A stretch of DNA of 64,000 bases from Paraburkholderia panacisoli (GCF_008369935.1 NZ_VTUZ01000019.1:1-64000), one strand, 5' to 3'; shown: positions 17,484 to 25,884, counted from the stretch's first letter. Numbers and translations: made by a program. Notes: generated by a model from the letters alone, not told the origin.

Positions 17484-18886
17484 GCACCGTGATGACCCGC
17501 CCGGGACGCCTCGCGGCGGCCGGGCAGTGGATGCAGCGTCATGGCGCCGTGATCCGTGGCATCCAGTGGGTCGTGGTGGCGGTGTACGCGTTTCTGATCA
17601 TCGTGCCGGCGGTGATGCCGCTGCCGGACGATGCCGCGCATCTGTGGAACAACCTGACGCTCGCCGCGCAGTTCGTGTTCTGGGGCATCTGGTGGCCGTT
17701 CGTATTGCTGTCGATGGTGATGCTCGGCCGCGTCTGGTGCGGCGTGCTGTGCCCGGAAGGCGCGCTCGCCGAATTCGCCAGCAAGTTCGGCCGCGGCTGG
17801 GCGATTCCGCACTGGATGCGCTGGGGCGGCTGGCCATTCGTCGCGTTCGGCATCACCACCATCTATGGCCAGATGGTGAGCGTCTATCAGTATCCGAAAG
17901 CCGTGCTGCTGGTGCTCGGCGGCTCGACCTTCGCGGCGATCATCATCGGCTTGCTATACGGGCGGGAGAAGCGCGTCTGGTGCAAGTACCTGTGCCCCGT
18001 CAACGGGGTTTTTTCGCTTCTGGCGCGCCTCGCGCCGTTCCACTACAAAGTCGATGAAGACGCGTGGCGCCGTTCGTACAAGAACGGCGAGCATGGGCAT
18101 CGGGTGATTCCGATCAATTGTGCGCCGCTCGTGCCGCTGCGCAATATGAAGGGCGCGGCGGACTGCCATATGTGCGGCCGTTGCAGCGGGCACCGCGATG
18201 CGATCGCGTTGACGTGGCGCGCGCCGTCGTCGGAAGTGGTGCAACTCGGCGACAAGAAGGCGAACGCGTGGGATACCGCGTTGATCCTGTACGGCCTGCT
18301 CGGTATCGCGATCGGCGCATTCCACTGGACCGCTTCGCGCTGGTTCATCGACCTGAAGATGTTCTTTGCCACGTGGCTGGTCGATCACGACATCACCTGG
18401 CCGCTCGACACCAACGCACCGTGGTTCCTGTTCACGCATTATCCCGAGCAGAACGACGTGTTTTCGTGGCTCGACGGCACCATGGTGATCGGCTACATCC
18501 TTGCGACGGCGCTGGTGTACGGCACCACGCTGCTGCTGTTGCTGATGGGTGCGACCCGCATGCTGGGGCGCTTCAGCACGGTGCGGCTGCATCATCTGAC
18601 GCAGGGGTTGATTCCGATCGCCGGCACGGGCGTGTTCCTTGGCTTGTCGGCCACCACGCTGTCGCTGTTGCGTGCTGAACATGTGCCGCTGTGGTGGGCG
18701 TCGGATCTGCGCATCACGATTCTGGTGATTGCGAACCTGTGGAGCGCATGGCTTGCCTGGCTCATCACGCGCCGCTACAGCGAGCGCTTCGTTCAGCGCG
18801 GCCTCGCGATGGTATGGTTCCTCGCGGCGCTGGCCGTGGTGGATAGTGCGTGGTGGCTGATGTTCTGGGGTTGGGCTTCGAAGTAA
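17480..18886 (+). CDS. ftrD: membrane polyferredoxin of the Ftr iron uptake system
   Basis: A 468-residue membrane protein of the NapH/CcoG-like ferredoxin group. Cysteine motifs CGVLCP and CKYLCP flank membrane segments, and CHMCGRC lies in a soluble loop; together they can bind Fe-S clusters. In the FtrABCD model it accepts electrons released during ferrous oxidation by FtrAB. About nine hydrophobic segments are visible. It is the last gene of the operon, followed by a terminator. Confidence 0.9.
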   Translation: MSTVMTRPGRLAAAGQWMQRHGAVIRGIQWVVVAVYAFLIIVPAVMPLPDDAAHLWNNLTLAAQFVFWGIWWPFVLLSMVMLGRVWCGVLCPEGALAEFASKFGRGWAIPHWMRWGGWPFVAFGITTIYGQMVSVYQYPKAVLLVLGGSTFAAIIIGLLYGREKRVWCKYLCPVNGVFSLLARLAPFHYKVDEDAWRRSYKNGEHGHRVIPINCAPLVPLRNMKGAADCHMCGRCSGHRDAIALTWRAPSSEVVQLGDKKANAWDTALILYGLLGIAIGAFHWTASRWFIDLKMFFATWLVDHDITWPLDTNAPWFLFTHYPEQNDVFSWLDGTMVIGYILATALVYGTTLLLLLMGATRMLGRFSTVRLHHLTQGLIPIAGTGVFLGLSATTLSLLRAEHVPLWWASDLRITILVIANLWSAWLAWLITRRYSERFVQRGLAMVWFLAALAVVDSAWWLMFWGWASK

Positions 18887-18943
18887 GTCTGAATGCGTTT
18901 CCGGTGTGCGCCGCTGTTGAAACACATTGGCGCCGCACAAATA

Positions 18944-18983
18944 AAAAGCCGTGGTGATGTATCGACATCCCACGGCTTTTTCA
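18944..18983 (+). terminator. terminator after ftrABCD
   Basis: A long imperfect stem (aaaagccgtgg with tgatgt, and acatc with ccacggctttt, one bulged base) followed by tcatttt. It lies 58 bases after the ftrD stop. Confidence 0.75.
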
Positions 18984-18984
18984 T

Positions 18985-19185
18985 TTTCTGCATCAGCGAT
19001 ACACGACGTTTCGTGCATCCGCATTGGGTGAGAACCAAAAAAGCGGCCTGGCTGGCTGCGACGGCTGGCTTGGTGTCTGCACGAAGGGGTCTAGTTCTCA
19101 CGTGCAAGCCGTCGTGGCTGGCTAATGCCCAACACCTCTCGAGGAGGTGGTCCCCACAATACCCGGTACTTACTGCTATTCGCTC
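18985..19185. other. non-coding stretch with inverted repeats between ftrD and hemP
   Basis: An 8-base inverted pair gtgagaac (about 19028) / gttctcac (about 19093) encloses 57 bases containing repeated ctggctggct units. A second hairpin cacctc-tcgag-gaggtg follows near 19133-19149. No convincing coding frame. It might be a small RNA or the leftover of an inserted element; neither is shown. Confidence 0.3.
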
Positions 19186-19446
19186 TTACTTCGTCAGGAT
19201 CAGCTTGCCTAAGCGCGTTGCCCGCAACTGGTAGGTTTCGCCGTTATGCACGATGCTGACGTGGCTGTGTCCTTGCAGCAATGCGTCGCTGCGCACGACC
19301 CGCTCCGACGTCTCGCCCGAACCGTTGGCGCGCTCCGCGGCTGGCTTTGCGCTGGTGCTCGCCGTCGACGATGACTTCGGACGGCTGGTCAGCGCGGCTG
19401 CCGGACGGCGCAGGCTGAGTGTGGAAGGGCGGGTGGGATCGGTCAT
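19186..19446 (-). CDS. hemP: hemin uptake protein HemP
   Basis: An 86-residue protein whose last 35 residues, SDALLQGHSHVSIVHNGETY and QLRATRLGKLILTK, form the HemP domain (PF10636). The N-terminal half is Ser/Thr/Pro/Arg-rich and probably disordered. In Burkholderia relatives HemP is needed for expression or function of haem uptake receptors. Here it is solitary: no haem receptor or hmu genes follow. A strong Fur-box-like site sits 38 bases upstream of the ATG, consistent with iron repression. Confidence 0.9.
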   Translation of the reverse strand: MTDPTRPSTLSLRRPAAALTSRPKSSSTASTSAKPAAERANGSGETSERVVRSDALLQGHSHVSIVHNGETYQLRATRLGKLILTK

Positions 19447-19483
19447 TCGTTGTAGGTGTTCGTCGATTCGATGGAATAATTCT

Positions 19484-19504
19484 AAATGATAACTATTCCC
19501 ATTT
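19484..19504 (-). promoter_or_regulatory. Fur box upstream of hemP
   Basis: The plus strand reads aaatgataactattcccatt, close to the GATAATGATAATCATTATC Fur consensus (AATGATAA plus an inverted GGAAT arm). An adjoining ggaataattc extends the dyad leftwards. It is positioned at the expected promoter of hemP. Confidence 0.7.
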
Positions 19505-19656
19505 ACAAGGAAGAGAAATTCATCGGATTCGACTTCTGATAGCCGAGGGTTTTGCCGCTGGAGAGCCGGGCGGCTGGACCGCTGCTTGCACGGCCGTGCT
19601 GGCCGGCGGCTCAGCAACGCAAACCCGGCGGCGCGGGCCGAGCGCCCGCGCGGGAT

Positions 19657-20139
19657 TCAATGCAGCGAACCAGGCTCCTGCTTCGTCTGCACGAATTGGC
19701 GGATCAACCGCACCGTGTCGATATCGTTCTCCCGATACGCCGACTTGACGATTTCCTGTGTCTGCACGGCGTCCTGATCGGTAGAGACAGGCAGCGTGGT
19801 CGCATACTCGAAGCGCAGGAACAGCTGCAACTCGTCGGGCTGCTCGATGGTCATCGTCAGGGAGCCGCCGACGTGGTCCGGGGTCGGCAGGATGTCATAG
19901 CGCACGCTCTGGCTTTCCTGCAGCGTGACGCGATCGCGCACGGTGGCCTGGCCATAGTGCAGCTCCCGTTCGAGGACATTACCCTCGCGCGAAAGAATCG
20001 TGCAGCTGTCGAGCCCCATCACGAACAGTTGCGGCTGTTCGGCGCGCAGCACGAGCCCTTCCCATAACTGCTCGCGGGTCATCGAGTCGACAAAGGGATT
20101 CAACGGGTCGTTGATCTGGATAAGGTGTTCGAAATTCAA
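19657..20139 (-). CDS. DUF1857 / SRPBCC-fold family protein
   Basis: A 160-residue cytosolic protein beginning MNFEHLIQINDPLNP with LTREQLWEGL-like and LERELHYG segments, matching the DUF1857 (AtaL-like) branch of the START/SRPBCC superfamily. Such proteins bind hydrophobic ligands; no ligand can be inferred. It lies 77 bases downstream of the OsmC gene on the same strand. Function unknown. Confidence 0.8.
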   Translation of the reverse strand: MNFEHLIQINDPLNPFVDSMTREQLWEGLVLRAEQPQLFVMGLDSCTILSREGNVLERELHYGQATVRDRVTLQESQSVRYDILPTPDHVGGSLTMTIEQPDELQLFLRFEYATTLPVSTDQDAVQTQEIVKSAYRENDIDTVRLIRQFVQTKQEPGSLH

Positions 20140-20215
20140 GACGCCAGCTTCCTATGAAAGCGTTGCAATACGTGCGGGCCAGTCGATTCGGCGCGCGCTT
20201 CAGGCGATCGCCGCG

Positions 20216-20614
20216 TTACGCGACGGCAAGGCCGGTTCGGATCGTGATCGAATGCGTGAGGATCTTGTGGACCGGGCATGCATTGGCAATTTGCAAGAGC
20301 CGTTCCCGCTGCTCGTCGGACAGATCGCCTACGAGCACGATCTTGCGGTCGATGGTCGTGCCTGCGTCGCCGGTTTCGAGTGCGAGCGTCACGTGCACAT
20401 CCGTTAGCGGCCAGTCCTTGCGCTGGGCGTACATTTTCAGCGTGATCGACGTGCAGGCGCCGAGGCTCGACAGCAGGAGCGAAACGGGTGTCGGGCCGCG
20501 ATCGCCGCCGCCGATCGATTCGGGTTCGTCGGCCAGCCATGTGTGCTTGCCGTCGTCGAAAAGGACCTGGAAATTAGTCGAACCGATATGGGCGGTGACG
20601 GTGGGTTCTGCCAT
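20216..20614 (-). CDS. OsmC-family peroxiredoxin-like protein
   Basis: A 132-residue OsmC/Ohr-superfamily protein. The two reactive cysteines are in LGACTSI and ANACPVHK, as expected for thiol peroxidases that reduce organic hydroperoxides; the spacing suits the YhfA/OsmC subgroup rather than Ohr proper. The ATG at 20614 gives MAEPTVTAHIG; upstream in-frame codons look non-native. Probably cytosolic oxidative-stress protection. Confidence 0.85.
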   Translation of the reverse strand: MAEPTVTAHIGSTNFQVLFDDGKHTWLADEPESIGGGDRGPTPVSLLLSSLGACTSITLKMYAQRKDWPLTDVHVTLALETGDAGTTIDRKIVLVGDLSDEQRERLLQIANACPVHKILTHSITIRTGLAVA

Positions 20615-20858
20615 GCGCGCTCCTGAACAGGACGGAAAAACGCCGCGCGTCACGATTCATCGTGGTGAAACGGTGTGGCGCGGCATGAGCCGCTATTGTG
20701 AACGAAATTACCCGCCTTCGCGCCTCGGGCGGATGCGGGTCTAGCGTGAAAGCAGCGCGAGCGGCGCCTGCAGCCGGTTCGCGACGGCTGCGGTGCGGGC
20801 CGCAGCGGTTGAGCTGATGCGGCAAACCGCAAACCGCGTCACCTGCCGCGCCGGCCGT

Positions 20859-21737
20859 TCAGTGCGCGATCGCGCCCATGCGTCCGGCCTGAAAGTCGAT
20901 GACAGCCTGGCGGATCTCGTCTTCGGTGTTCATCACGAACGGGCCGTAGCGCACCACGGGCTCCTTCAGCGGCACGCCGCCCAGCAACAGCACCTCGAGC
21001 GGTTCTTCGCCGGCGGCCAGCGTGACCGTGTCGCCTTCGTTCTGGAATATGACCATTTTCTGCGCGTCGATTTCCTGACGCGCTTCGCCTTCGCCATAGA
21101 AGCCCTTGCCAGACAAGCCGTATGCGAACACGCGATAGTCGGCCGGCACCGGCTGACGGATCGTCGCGCCGGGTTGCAGTGAGAAATGCTGATACAGGAT
21201 CGGCGTGCGCGTTTCGATCGCGGCCTTCACGCCGAGCGCTTCGCCGGCGATCACCTTGACGCGCACCTTGCCGTCCCCGGACGTCGCCACCGGAATACTC
21301 GATGACGGTATTTCCTGGTAGCGCGGCGCGATCATCTTGTCACGACGCGGCAGATTCACCCACAGTTGCAGACCGTGCACGCGTCCGCCGGTGCGCACGA
21401 ACGACGGGTCCGGCATCTCGCTATGCACGACGCCCGCGCCCGCGGTCATCCATTGCACGTCGCCTGCATGCAGCGTGCCGGAATGGCCCGCCGAATCCCT
21501 GTGGCCGAACTGGCCTTCCAGCACGTAGGTGACCGTCTCGAAGCCGCGATGCGGATGATCGGGCGCGCCTTTGGCCTCGCCCGGCGCGTAGTCGATCGGG
21601 CCCATTTCGTCGAGCAGCAGGAACGGATCGAAGTCCATCAGCATGCGGGTGGGGAACGGTCGGTTGACGATAAAGCCGCCGCCTTCGGTCGTGCGAACGG
21701 CGGGGAACGTGCGTTCGATCGTGCGTGTCGTGCTCAT
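20859..21737 (-). CDS. pirin family protein (bicupin)
   Basis: A 292-residue pirin. The N-terminal cupin carries the metal ligands in DHPHRGFETVTY and HSEMPD (two His of the first motif, His and Glu of the second). The C-terminal cupin contains LPLQPGATI-like and EPLEVLLLGG segments. Pirins bind iron and some have quercetinase activity; the substrate here is unknown. It is divergent from a LysR gene 122 bases away, the arrangement seen for a regulator and its target. Confidence 0.9.
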   Translation of the reverse strand: MSTTRTIERTFPAVRTTEGGGFIVNRPFPTRMLMDFDPFLLLDEMGPIDYAPGEAKGAPDHPHRGFETVTYVLEGQFGHRDSAGHSGTLHAGDVQWMTAGAGVVHSEMPDPSFVRTGGRVHGLQLWVNLPRRDKMIAPRYQEIPSSSIPVATSGDGKVRVKVIAGEALGVKAAIETRTPILYQHFSLQPGATIRQPVPADYRVFAYGLSGKGFYGEGEARQEIDAQKMVIFQNEGDTVTLAAGEEPLEVLLLGGVPLKEPVVRYGPFVMNTEDEIRQAVIDFQAGRMGAIAH

Positions 21738-21859
21738 CAATATCACCTTGGAAAATGGGGAATAGCGTCATTTTTGAAACATGGAGCTATTATAGGGACC
21801 GTTTTTCGAGGTGCCAGCCGCCGTCACGCAATGGATTGTTCTATTACTGGAACGATGAG

Positions 21860-22846
21860 ATGAAGATCGATTCACACAACCTGAATGACCTGATGTACTT
21901 TTCCCAGGTCGTCGAACATGGCGGTTTTTCCGCCGCCGAGCGCGTGCTGGGCATCTCCAAGTCGCGCCTGTCGCGCCGTCTGACTGAACTGGAAGCGTCG
22001 CTGGGCGTGCGTCTGCTGCAACGGTCCACGCGCAAGCTTGCGCTGACCGAAGCCGGCCAGCTGTTCTACCAGCATTGCCAGGCGATGCTCGGCGAGGCGC
22101 AGGCGGCGGTCAACGTGGTGCAGCAACTGCGCTCGTCGCCGCGCGGCACCGTGCGCGTCAGCGTGCCGGTTACGATCTCGCAGACCATCCTGTCGACCAT
22201 CCTGCCGGAATTCATGCATCGCTATCCCGAGGTGCGGGTCGTGATGCGCGTGACCAACCGCGTGGTCGACCTGTTCGAGGATTCGATCGACGTCGCGCTG
22301 CGCGTGCGCTCCGATCCACCGGAGAGCGCCAACATCGTCGTGCGGCCGCTGTGGCGCACGCAGCAGATGCTGGTGGGCGCGCCGAGCCTGTTGCAGCAGA
22401 ATGCGCCGCCGCTGCTACCGACCGATCTGAGCCGCTTCGAAACGCTCGACGTGCCGACCGGCGACGGCCGCCATGTCTTCAACCTGATCTCGCCCGACGG
22501 CACGCGTCATGCGCATGAGCACGAGCCGCGGCTCGTCACCGCCGATCTGATGACGATTCGCGAGGCGGTGCTTGCCGGGGTCGGCATCGCCGCGCTGCCG
22601 GAGATGATGTATGGCGCCGCGCTGCGTGCGGGGCAATTGTCGCCGGTGATGCCGGGCTGGACCTTGCCGACGCCGCAACTGTACGCGGTCTTCGTCTCGC
22701 GCCAGGGGATGGTGCCGGCCGTGCGTGCGTTCGTCGACTATCTGGTCGAGATGCTCGATCCGGATGTCGGCAAGCACATCACGGGCGAGTGTCCCATCCG
22801 CGAGGACTTGGCCACGGCGCAAACGTCCCTCGCAGTTGCGTCATAG
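21860..22846 (+). CDS. LysR-type transcriptional regulator divergent from pirin
   Basis: A 328-residue LysR regulator. The winged helix-turn-helix is at about residues 7-66 (FSAAERVLGISKSRLSRRLTELEASLGVRLLQRSTRKLALTEAG, seen in pieces), followed by a substrate-binding domain from about 95. The chosen ATG overlaps an upstream TGA-containing gatgagatgaag stretch. The family is the CrgA/DsdC-like branch. It likely controls the divergent pirin gene. Confidence 0.9.
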   Translation: MKIDSHNLNDLMYFSQVVEHGGFSAAERVLGISKSRLSRRLTELEASLGVRLLQRSTRKLALTEAGQLFYQHCQAMLGEAQAAVNVVQQLRSSPRGTVRVSVPVTISQTILSTILPEFMHRYPEVRVVMRVTNRVVDLFEDSIDVALRVRSDPPESANIVVRPLWRTQQMLVGAPSLLQQNAPPLLPTDLSRFETLDVPTGDGRHVFNLISPDGTRHAHEHEPRLVTADLMTIREAVLAGVGIAALPEMMYGAALRAGQLSPVMPGWTLPTPQLYAVFVSRQGMVPAVRAFVDYLVEMLDPDVGKHITGECPIREDLATAQTSLAVAS

Positions 22847-22976
22847 CAGGGCTCACGCGCTGCTGCATCGCTTTTAGCATTTAAGCACGGCTTGTCATGA
22901 GTACTTTCAATGGCTGTTTGCTTGAATGCGGGCGCTGTCGGGCTTATAGTGAAATCCCTTCGCTAAGGAGTCTCTT

Positions 22977-23096
22977 ATGCGAAAACTCATGGCCGCTATC
23001 ATAGCGGGCCTGATAGGGCTGACCGCGCTGTCCGTGTCGATCACGGCTGTCGCATGCGGAGACACGAGCAATCAATCGTCGAACGATGGCAAATGA
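22977..23096 (+). CDS. 39-residue exported peptide
   Basis: A short frame MRKLMAAIIAGLIGLTAL... ends after NQSSNDGK. It has a basic start, a long hydrophobic stretch and a VACGD motif that could be a lipobox or signal peptidase site (cleavage near A26/C27). An aaggag site lies 6 bases before the ATG, a TATAGT -10-like hexamer is at about 22945, and an intrinsic terminator follows. These signals together argue for a genuine small gene. Function unknown. Confidence 0.6.
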   Translation: MRKLMAAIIAGLIGLTALSVSITAVACGDTSNQSSNDGK

Positions 23097-23130
23097 TCCC
23101 GCCGCCCGAAGGCGCCGAGTGCGCACAAAA

Positions 23131-23163
23131 AAAGGCCTTCATCTGACGATGAAGGCCTTTTAC
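23131..23163. terminator. terminator between small exported peptide and exbD
   Basis: A 13-bp stem (aaaggccttcatc / gatgaaggccttt) with a 4-base loop, preceded by an A-run and followed by ttactttt. It lies between convergent genes and may serve both. Confidence 0.85.
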
Positions 23164-23241
23164 TTTTTAGCCCTTGTTTCAAGGGATTTTGCGCGCTTTT
23201 CGGCAGGCGCTGCTTAATGCGCCGCGCTTTTGCTTGTCGCG

Positions 23242-23661
23242 TTACTTCGTTTTGGGCTGCGTGACGAAGCCGATCTTCGTGAGGCCGCCTGCCTGCGCGG
23301 CCGACATCACTTGCGCGACTTTCTCGTACGGCACCTTGCGGTCCGCATCCAGATGCAGTTCCGGCTGCGGGTTCGCTTGCGCGGCCTCTGCAATCTTCGC
23401 GCTCAACGCTGCTTCGTCGACCTTCTTCTCATCCCACAGCACGTTGCCGTCGGCGTCGATCGAGACCGTCACCTGAGCGGGCTTGGTGTCTTCCTTCTGA
23501 CTGCTTGCATGCGGCAGATCGATTTTGACCGCGTGACGAATCACCGGAATCGTCACCATGAAGACGATCAGGAGAACCAACATCACGTCGACGAGCGGCG
23601 TCATGTTGATTTCGTTCATCAGGCCGTCGTCATCGTCGCCGGCGAAGGGGCTCATTGCCAT
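23242..23661 (-). CDS. exbD: biopolymer transport protein ExbD
   Basis: A 139-residue inner-membrane protein. The single transmembrane helix follows NEINMTPLVDVMLVLLIVF, in which the essential Asp of the proton path is D25. A periplasmic domain follows. With ExbB and TonB it converts proton motive force into outer-membrane transport of siderophores and haem. Last gene of the bfd-tonB-exbB-exbD run; the gap to exbB is 16 bases. Confidence 0.95.
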   Translation of the reverse strand: MAMSPFAGDDDDGLMNEINMTPLVDVMLVLLIVFMVTIPVIRHAVKIDLPHASSQKEDTKPAQVTVSIDADGNVLWDEKKVDEAALSAKIAEAAQANPQPELHLDADRKVPYEKVAQVMSAAQAGGLTKIGFVTQPKTK

Positions 23662-23677
23662 CGGAGTGCCTCGTCGA

Positions 23678-24409
23678 TCAGTTCGCGCGGGTTGCGAGAC
23701 GCAGGCCGTCGCCGCGCTTGGACGACGACAGGCGCGCGCCCGTCACGAAGAATGCATGCAAGCCATGCGCAAAGCGGCTCAGCTTGGCGACGACCGACTT
23801 GTTGGCGCGCGTCAATGCGTTGTAGCCGAGCACCGCGGGGATCGCGACGAACAGGCCGAATGCGGTCATGATCAACGCTTCGCCGACCGGACCGGCGACC
23901 TGGTCGATGGACGACTGGCCGCTTGCGCCGATCGCCAGCAGCGCGTGATAGATGCCCCACACGGTACCGAACAGACCGACGAACGGTGCCGTGCTGCCGA
24001 TGGACGCAAGGATTGCGAGGCCGCTCTGCATGCGCGCGACGCTTTCATCCATGGTGTCCTTCAGGCAGCGCGTGACCCAGTCCGACACGTCCATGCGGTC
24101 ATGCAGATGCGGTTGCGTCTGGTGATGGTGATCGGCCGCTTCCTGGCCCGACAGCGCGAGCGCGAGGAACGGATTGTCGTGCGGCGTCGACGAGCCGGCG
24201 CCGAGTTTCTTCACGCCGTCGGCGAGATCGTCCGAATGCCAGAACGCCTGCTCGGCGTTCTTCGTGAGACGCTTCAGGCGCATCACGTTCCAGCTCTTGA
24301 TGACGATCACGCTCCACGACATCACCGACATGATCAACAGCGCGAGCGCGATACCGCGCGTCACGAAATCCCCTTGCGCCCACACGTGCGCCAATCCGTA
24401 GTTTTGCAT
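23678..24409 (-). CDS. exbB: TonB-system proton channel subunit ExbB
   Basis: A 243-residue MotA/TolQ/ExbB family protein with three transmembrane segments: one near the N-terminus (ALALLIMSVMSWSVIVIKSW) and two after residue 135 (APFVGLFGTVWGIYHALLAI and GEALIMTAFGLFVAIPAVLGYN). The conserved Thr/Gly-rich helix motifs of the pentameric channel are present. A His/Gln-rich cytoplasmic insert (HHHQTQPHLHD) lies near residue 95. Cotranscribed with tonB and exbD. Confidence 0.94.
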   Translation of the reverse strand: MQNYGLAHVWAQGDFVTRGIALALLIMSVMSWSVIVIKSWNVMRLKRLTKNAEQAFWHSDDLADGVKKLGAGSSTPHDNPFLALALSGQEAADHHHQTQPHLHDRMDVSDWVTRCLKDTMDESVARMQSGLAILASIGSTAPFVGLFGTVWGIYHALLAIGASGQSSIDQVAGPVGEALIMTAFGLFVAIPAVLGYNALTRANKSVVAKLSRFAHGLHAFFVTGARLSSSKRGDGLRLATRAN

Positions 24410-24437
24410 TGCAGTTCCTTTTTATTTGAAATCTGCT

Positions 24438-25172
24438 TCAATCGGTCAGATTGAAGTCGAAAGGCTGGGAGTACGCGGCCCGAACCGGCTGGCCGTTCTC
24501 GAGATAGGGTTTGCAGGCGCTTGCGCGCACCGCGGCGAGCGCGGCGTCGTCAAGACGGCTGAAGCCGCTGCTTTTCTTCAACTCGATGCTCTCGAGCTTG
24601 CCGCTCAGGCTGACCACAAACTTCACATAGGCAGTGCCGGTTTCGCCGCGCCGCCTCGACAGCGACGGGTAGTCGGGTTTGGCGATGTTGCACTCGACGT
24701 GCGAAACGTTTTTTGGCGCGCTGATTTCCATCGTCTCACGACCGATCGCCGGCGCGGCCGCAGCGGGCGGCGCCGCCGGTGCGGCCGGAGCGGGCGGCGT
24801 CGGAACAGGCGCCGCGACGGGCGTCGGCGACGGCGCGGCTGCCTGCGGCAATGGCGTAGGCGTCGGCTTGGGAGTCGGAGTTGGCTTCGGCTGGACTTTC
24901 GGCTTGGTGTGGACCGGCGGCGTCGGCTTGGGCGGCGGCGCGATGGATTGCAGGGCAACGGGCGCGGCAAGCGGCGCCGGCGGCAGCAACTGCGCCGTCA
25001 TCACGTGCGATTCGAGCGTGGCCTGCACGGGTTCATGACGCAGCGTCATGATCACGGCAAGCGCGCCAACGTGAAGCGCCGCCACTACGGCGGTCGCGGT
25101 CATCACGCGGGAATTCGTACGAACGGGCGAGGCCGGCACGATGCCGGCTGAAACGGTAGGCGAGGCCTGCAT
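24438..25172 (-). CDS. tonB: energy transducer TonB
   Basis: A 244-residue TonB. An N-terminal transmembrane anchor lies at about 22-42, then a periplasmic Pro-rich spacer (about 75-140) with Lys-Pro repeats (KPTPTPKPTPTPLP) and Ala-Pro repeats, then the C-terminal TonB domain from about 155 with YPSLSRRRGETGTAYVKF and the final FDFNLTD. It contacts TonB boxes of outer-membrane receptors. It lies 28 bases before exbB. Confidence 0.93.
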   Translation of the reverse strand: MQASPTVSAGIVPASPVRTNSRVMTATAVVAALHVGALAVIMTLRHEPVQATLESHVMTAQLLPPAPLAAPVALQSIAPPPKPTPPVHTKPKVQPKPTPTPKPTPTPLPQAAAPSPTPVAAPVPTPPAPAAPAAPPAAAAPAIGRETMEISAPKNVSHVECNIAKPDYPSLSRRRGETGTAYVKFVVSLSGKLESIELKKSSGFSRLDDAALAAVRASACKPYLENGQPVRAAYSQPFDFNLTD

Positions 25173-25220
25173 ATTAGCGTGGCAGCGCGCTGTCGAGGCA
25201 GCGCGTCGGACAAGACATCG

Positions 25221-25283
25221 TCATGTTCGGAAGATCAGCAGCGAAATGAACACAGTAGTCACGAAACCAATCAGCAATTCCAT
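25221..25283 (-). CDS. 20-residue hydrophobic micropeptide
   Basis: The frame MELLIGFVTTVFISLLIFRT is preceded by an aaggag site 7 bases upstream and ends in TGA. It would form a single short transmembrane helix with a terminal Arg. It sits 48 bases upstream of tonB and 147 bases downstream of bfd on the same strand, so it belongs to the Fur-linked transcript. It could be a regulator or stabiliser of the TonB complex, or a leader for coupling to tonB; both are inference. Short enough to be missed by gene finders. Confidence 0.5.
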   Translation of the reverse strand: MELLIGFVTTVFISLLIFRT

Positions 25284-25430
25284 CTCAAACTCCTTTTGAC
25301 AGTTGAGCGGGTAGCTGGCTGGTACGAATACTGGCTTGCTGACGGCAGTGGGATAACGCGTGAGGCAGCGTGAAGCACTGGGGCGCTGGCGCCCCGAGAC
25401 ACGGCTCGCGCCGCGCGGTGAAAGCAGGCC

Positions 25431-25670
25431 TCAGGCGGCCTTGCGTTCGTAGAAAGTCAGCGGGACGGCCTGCGTGTGATGCTCGACGACGCCGCAGCGG
25501 CTTGCGCATACGCCGCTTTGCATCATGACGTCACGCACGGATTCTTCGCACTTGCCGCAGCATGAGGCGACGCCGAGTTCAAACTGAAGCTCGTCGAACG
25601 AGTCGATGCCATCCGCGATGGAGGAACGGATCGTGCGGTCAGAAACTGATTTGCAGACACAGACAATCAT
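25431..25670 (-). CDS. bfd: bacterioferritin-associated ferredoxin
   Basis: A 79-residue Bfd-type [2Fe-2S] protein. The cluster ligands fit C4-V-C6 and C38-G-K-C41 (a further C37 adjoins). A Cys-containing tail (SGVCASRCGVVEHH) extends beyond the domain. Bfd reduces the bacterioferritin core so that iron can leave. A near-perfect Fur box stands 22 bases upstream of the ATG. It heads the run that leads to tonB-exbBD; bfr itself lies 1.3 kb upstream, separated by murI. Confidence 0.92.
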   Translation of the reverse strand: MIVCVCKSVSDRTIRSSIADGIDSFDELQFELGVASCCGKCEESVRDVMMQSGVCASRCGVVEHHTQAVPLTFYERKAA

Positions 25671-25692
25671 GGCAGGCGTCATAGCTAACGTT

Positions 25693-25711
25693 AATGCGAA
25701 TTATTATCATT
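25693..25711 (-). promoter_or_regulatory. Fur box upstream of bfd
   Basis: On the minus strand the sequence is aatgataataattcgcatt, which carries GATAAT-AATT-type repeats and only a few mismatches from the 19-bp Fur consensus. Its position 22-41 bases before the bfd start fits iron repression of bfd and probably of the following tonB-exbB-exbD genes. Confidence 0.8.
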
Positions 25712-25884
25712 TTGTTTGGGGCGTTTGGCAAGCGTCGTGCATGATTTTTTGTAACAGAACCAGACTCTTAGAAAGGTTTCGTCTATGGATAGCGCCGGCG
25801 CATGCGGCCGGCGTGAGCTCGAAATCCTGGAAAATGGCGCAAAAACGCGTCGGCTAGCGCGCCAGAACGGCGCTCGAGCGCATT

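Noticed and set aside
22861..22976. Riboswitch before the small exported peptide
   Set aside because: The leader is short and shows no recognisable aptamer; only a promoter-like element and ribosome site were seen.
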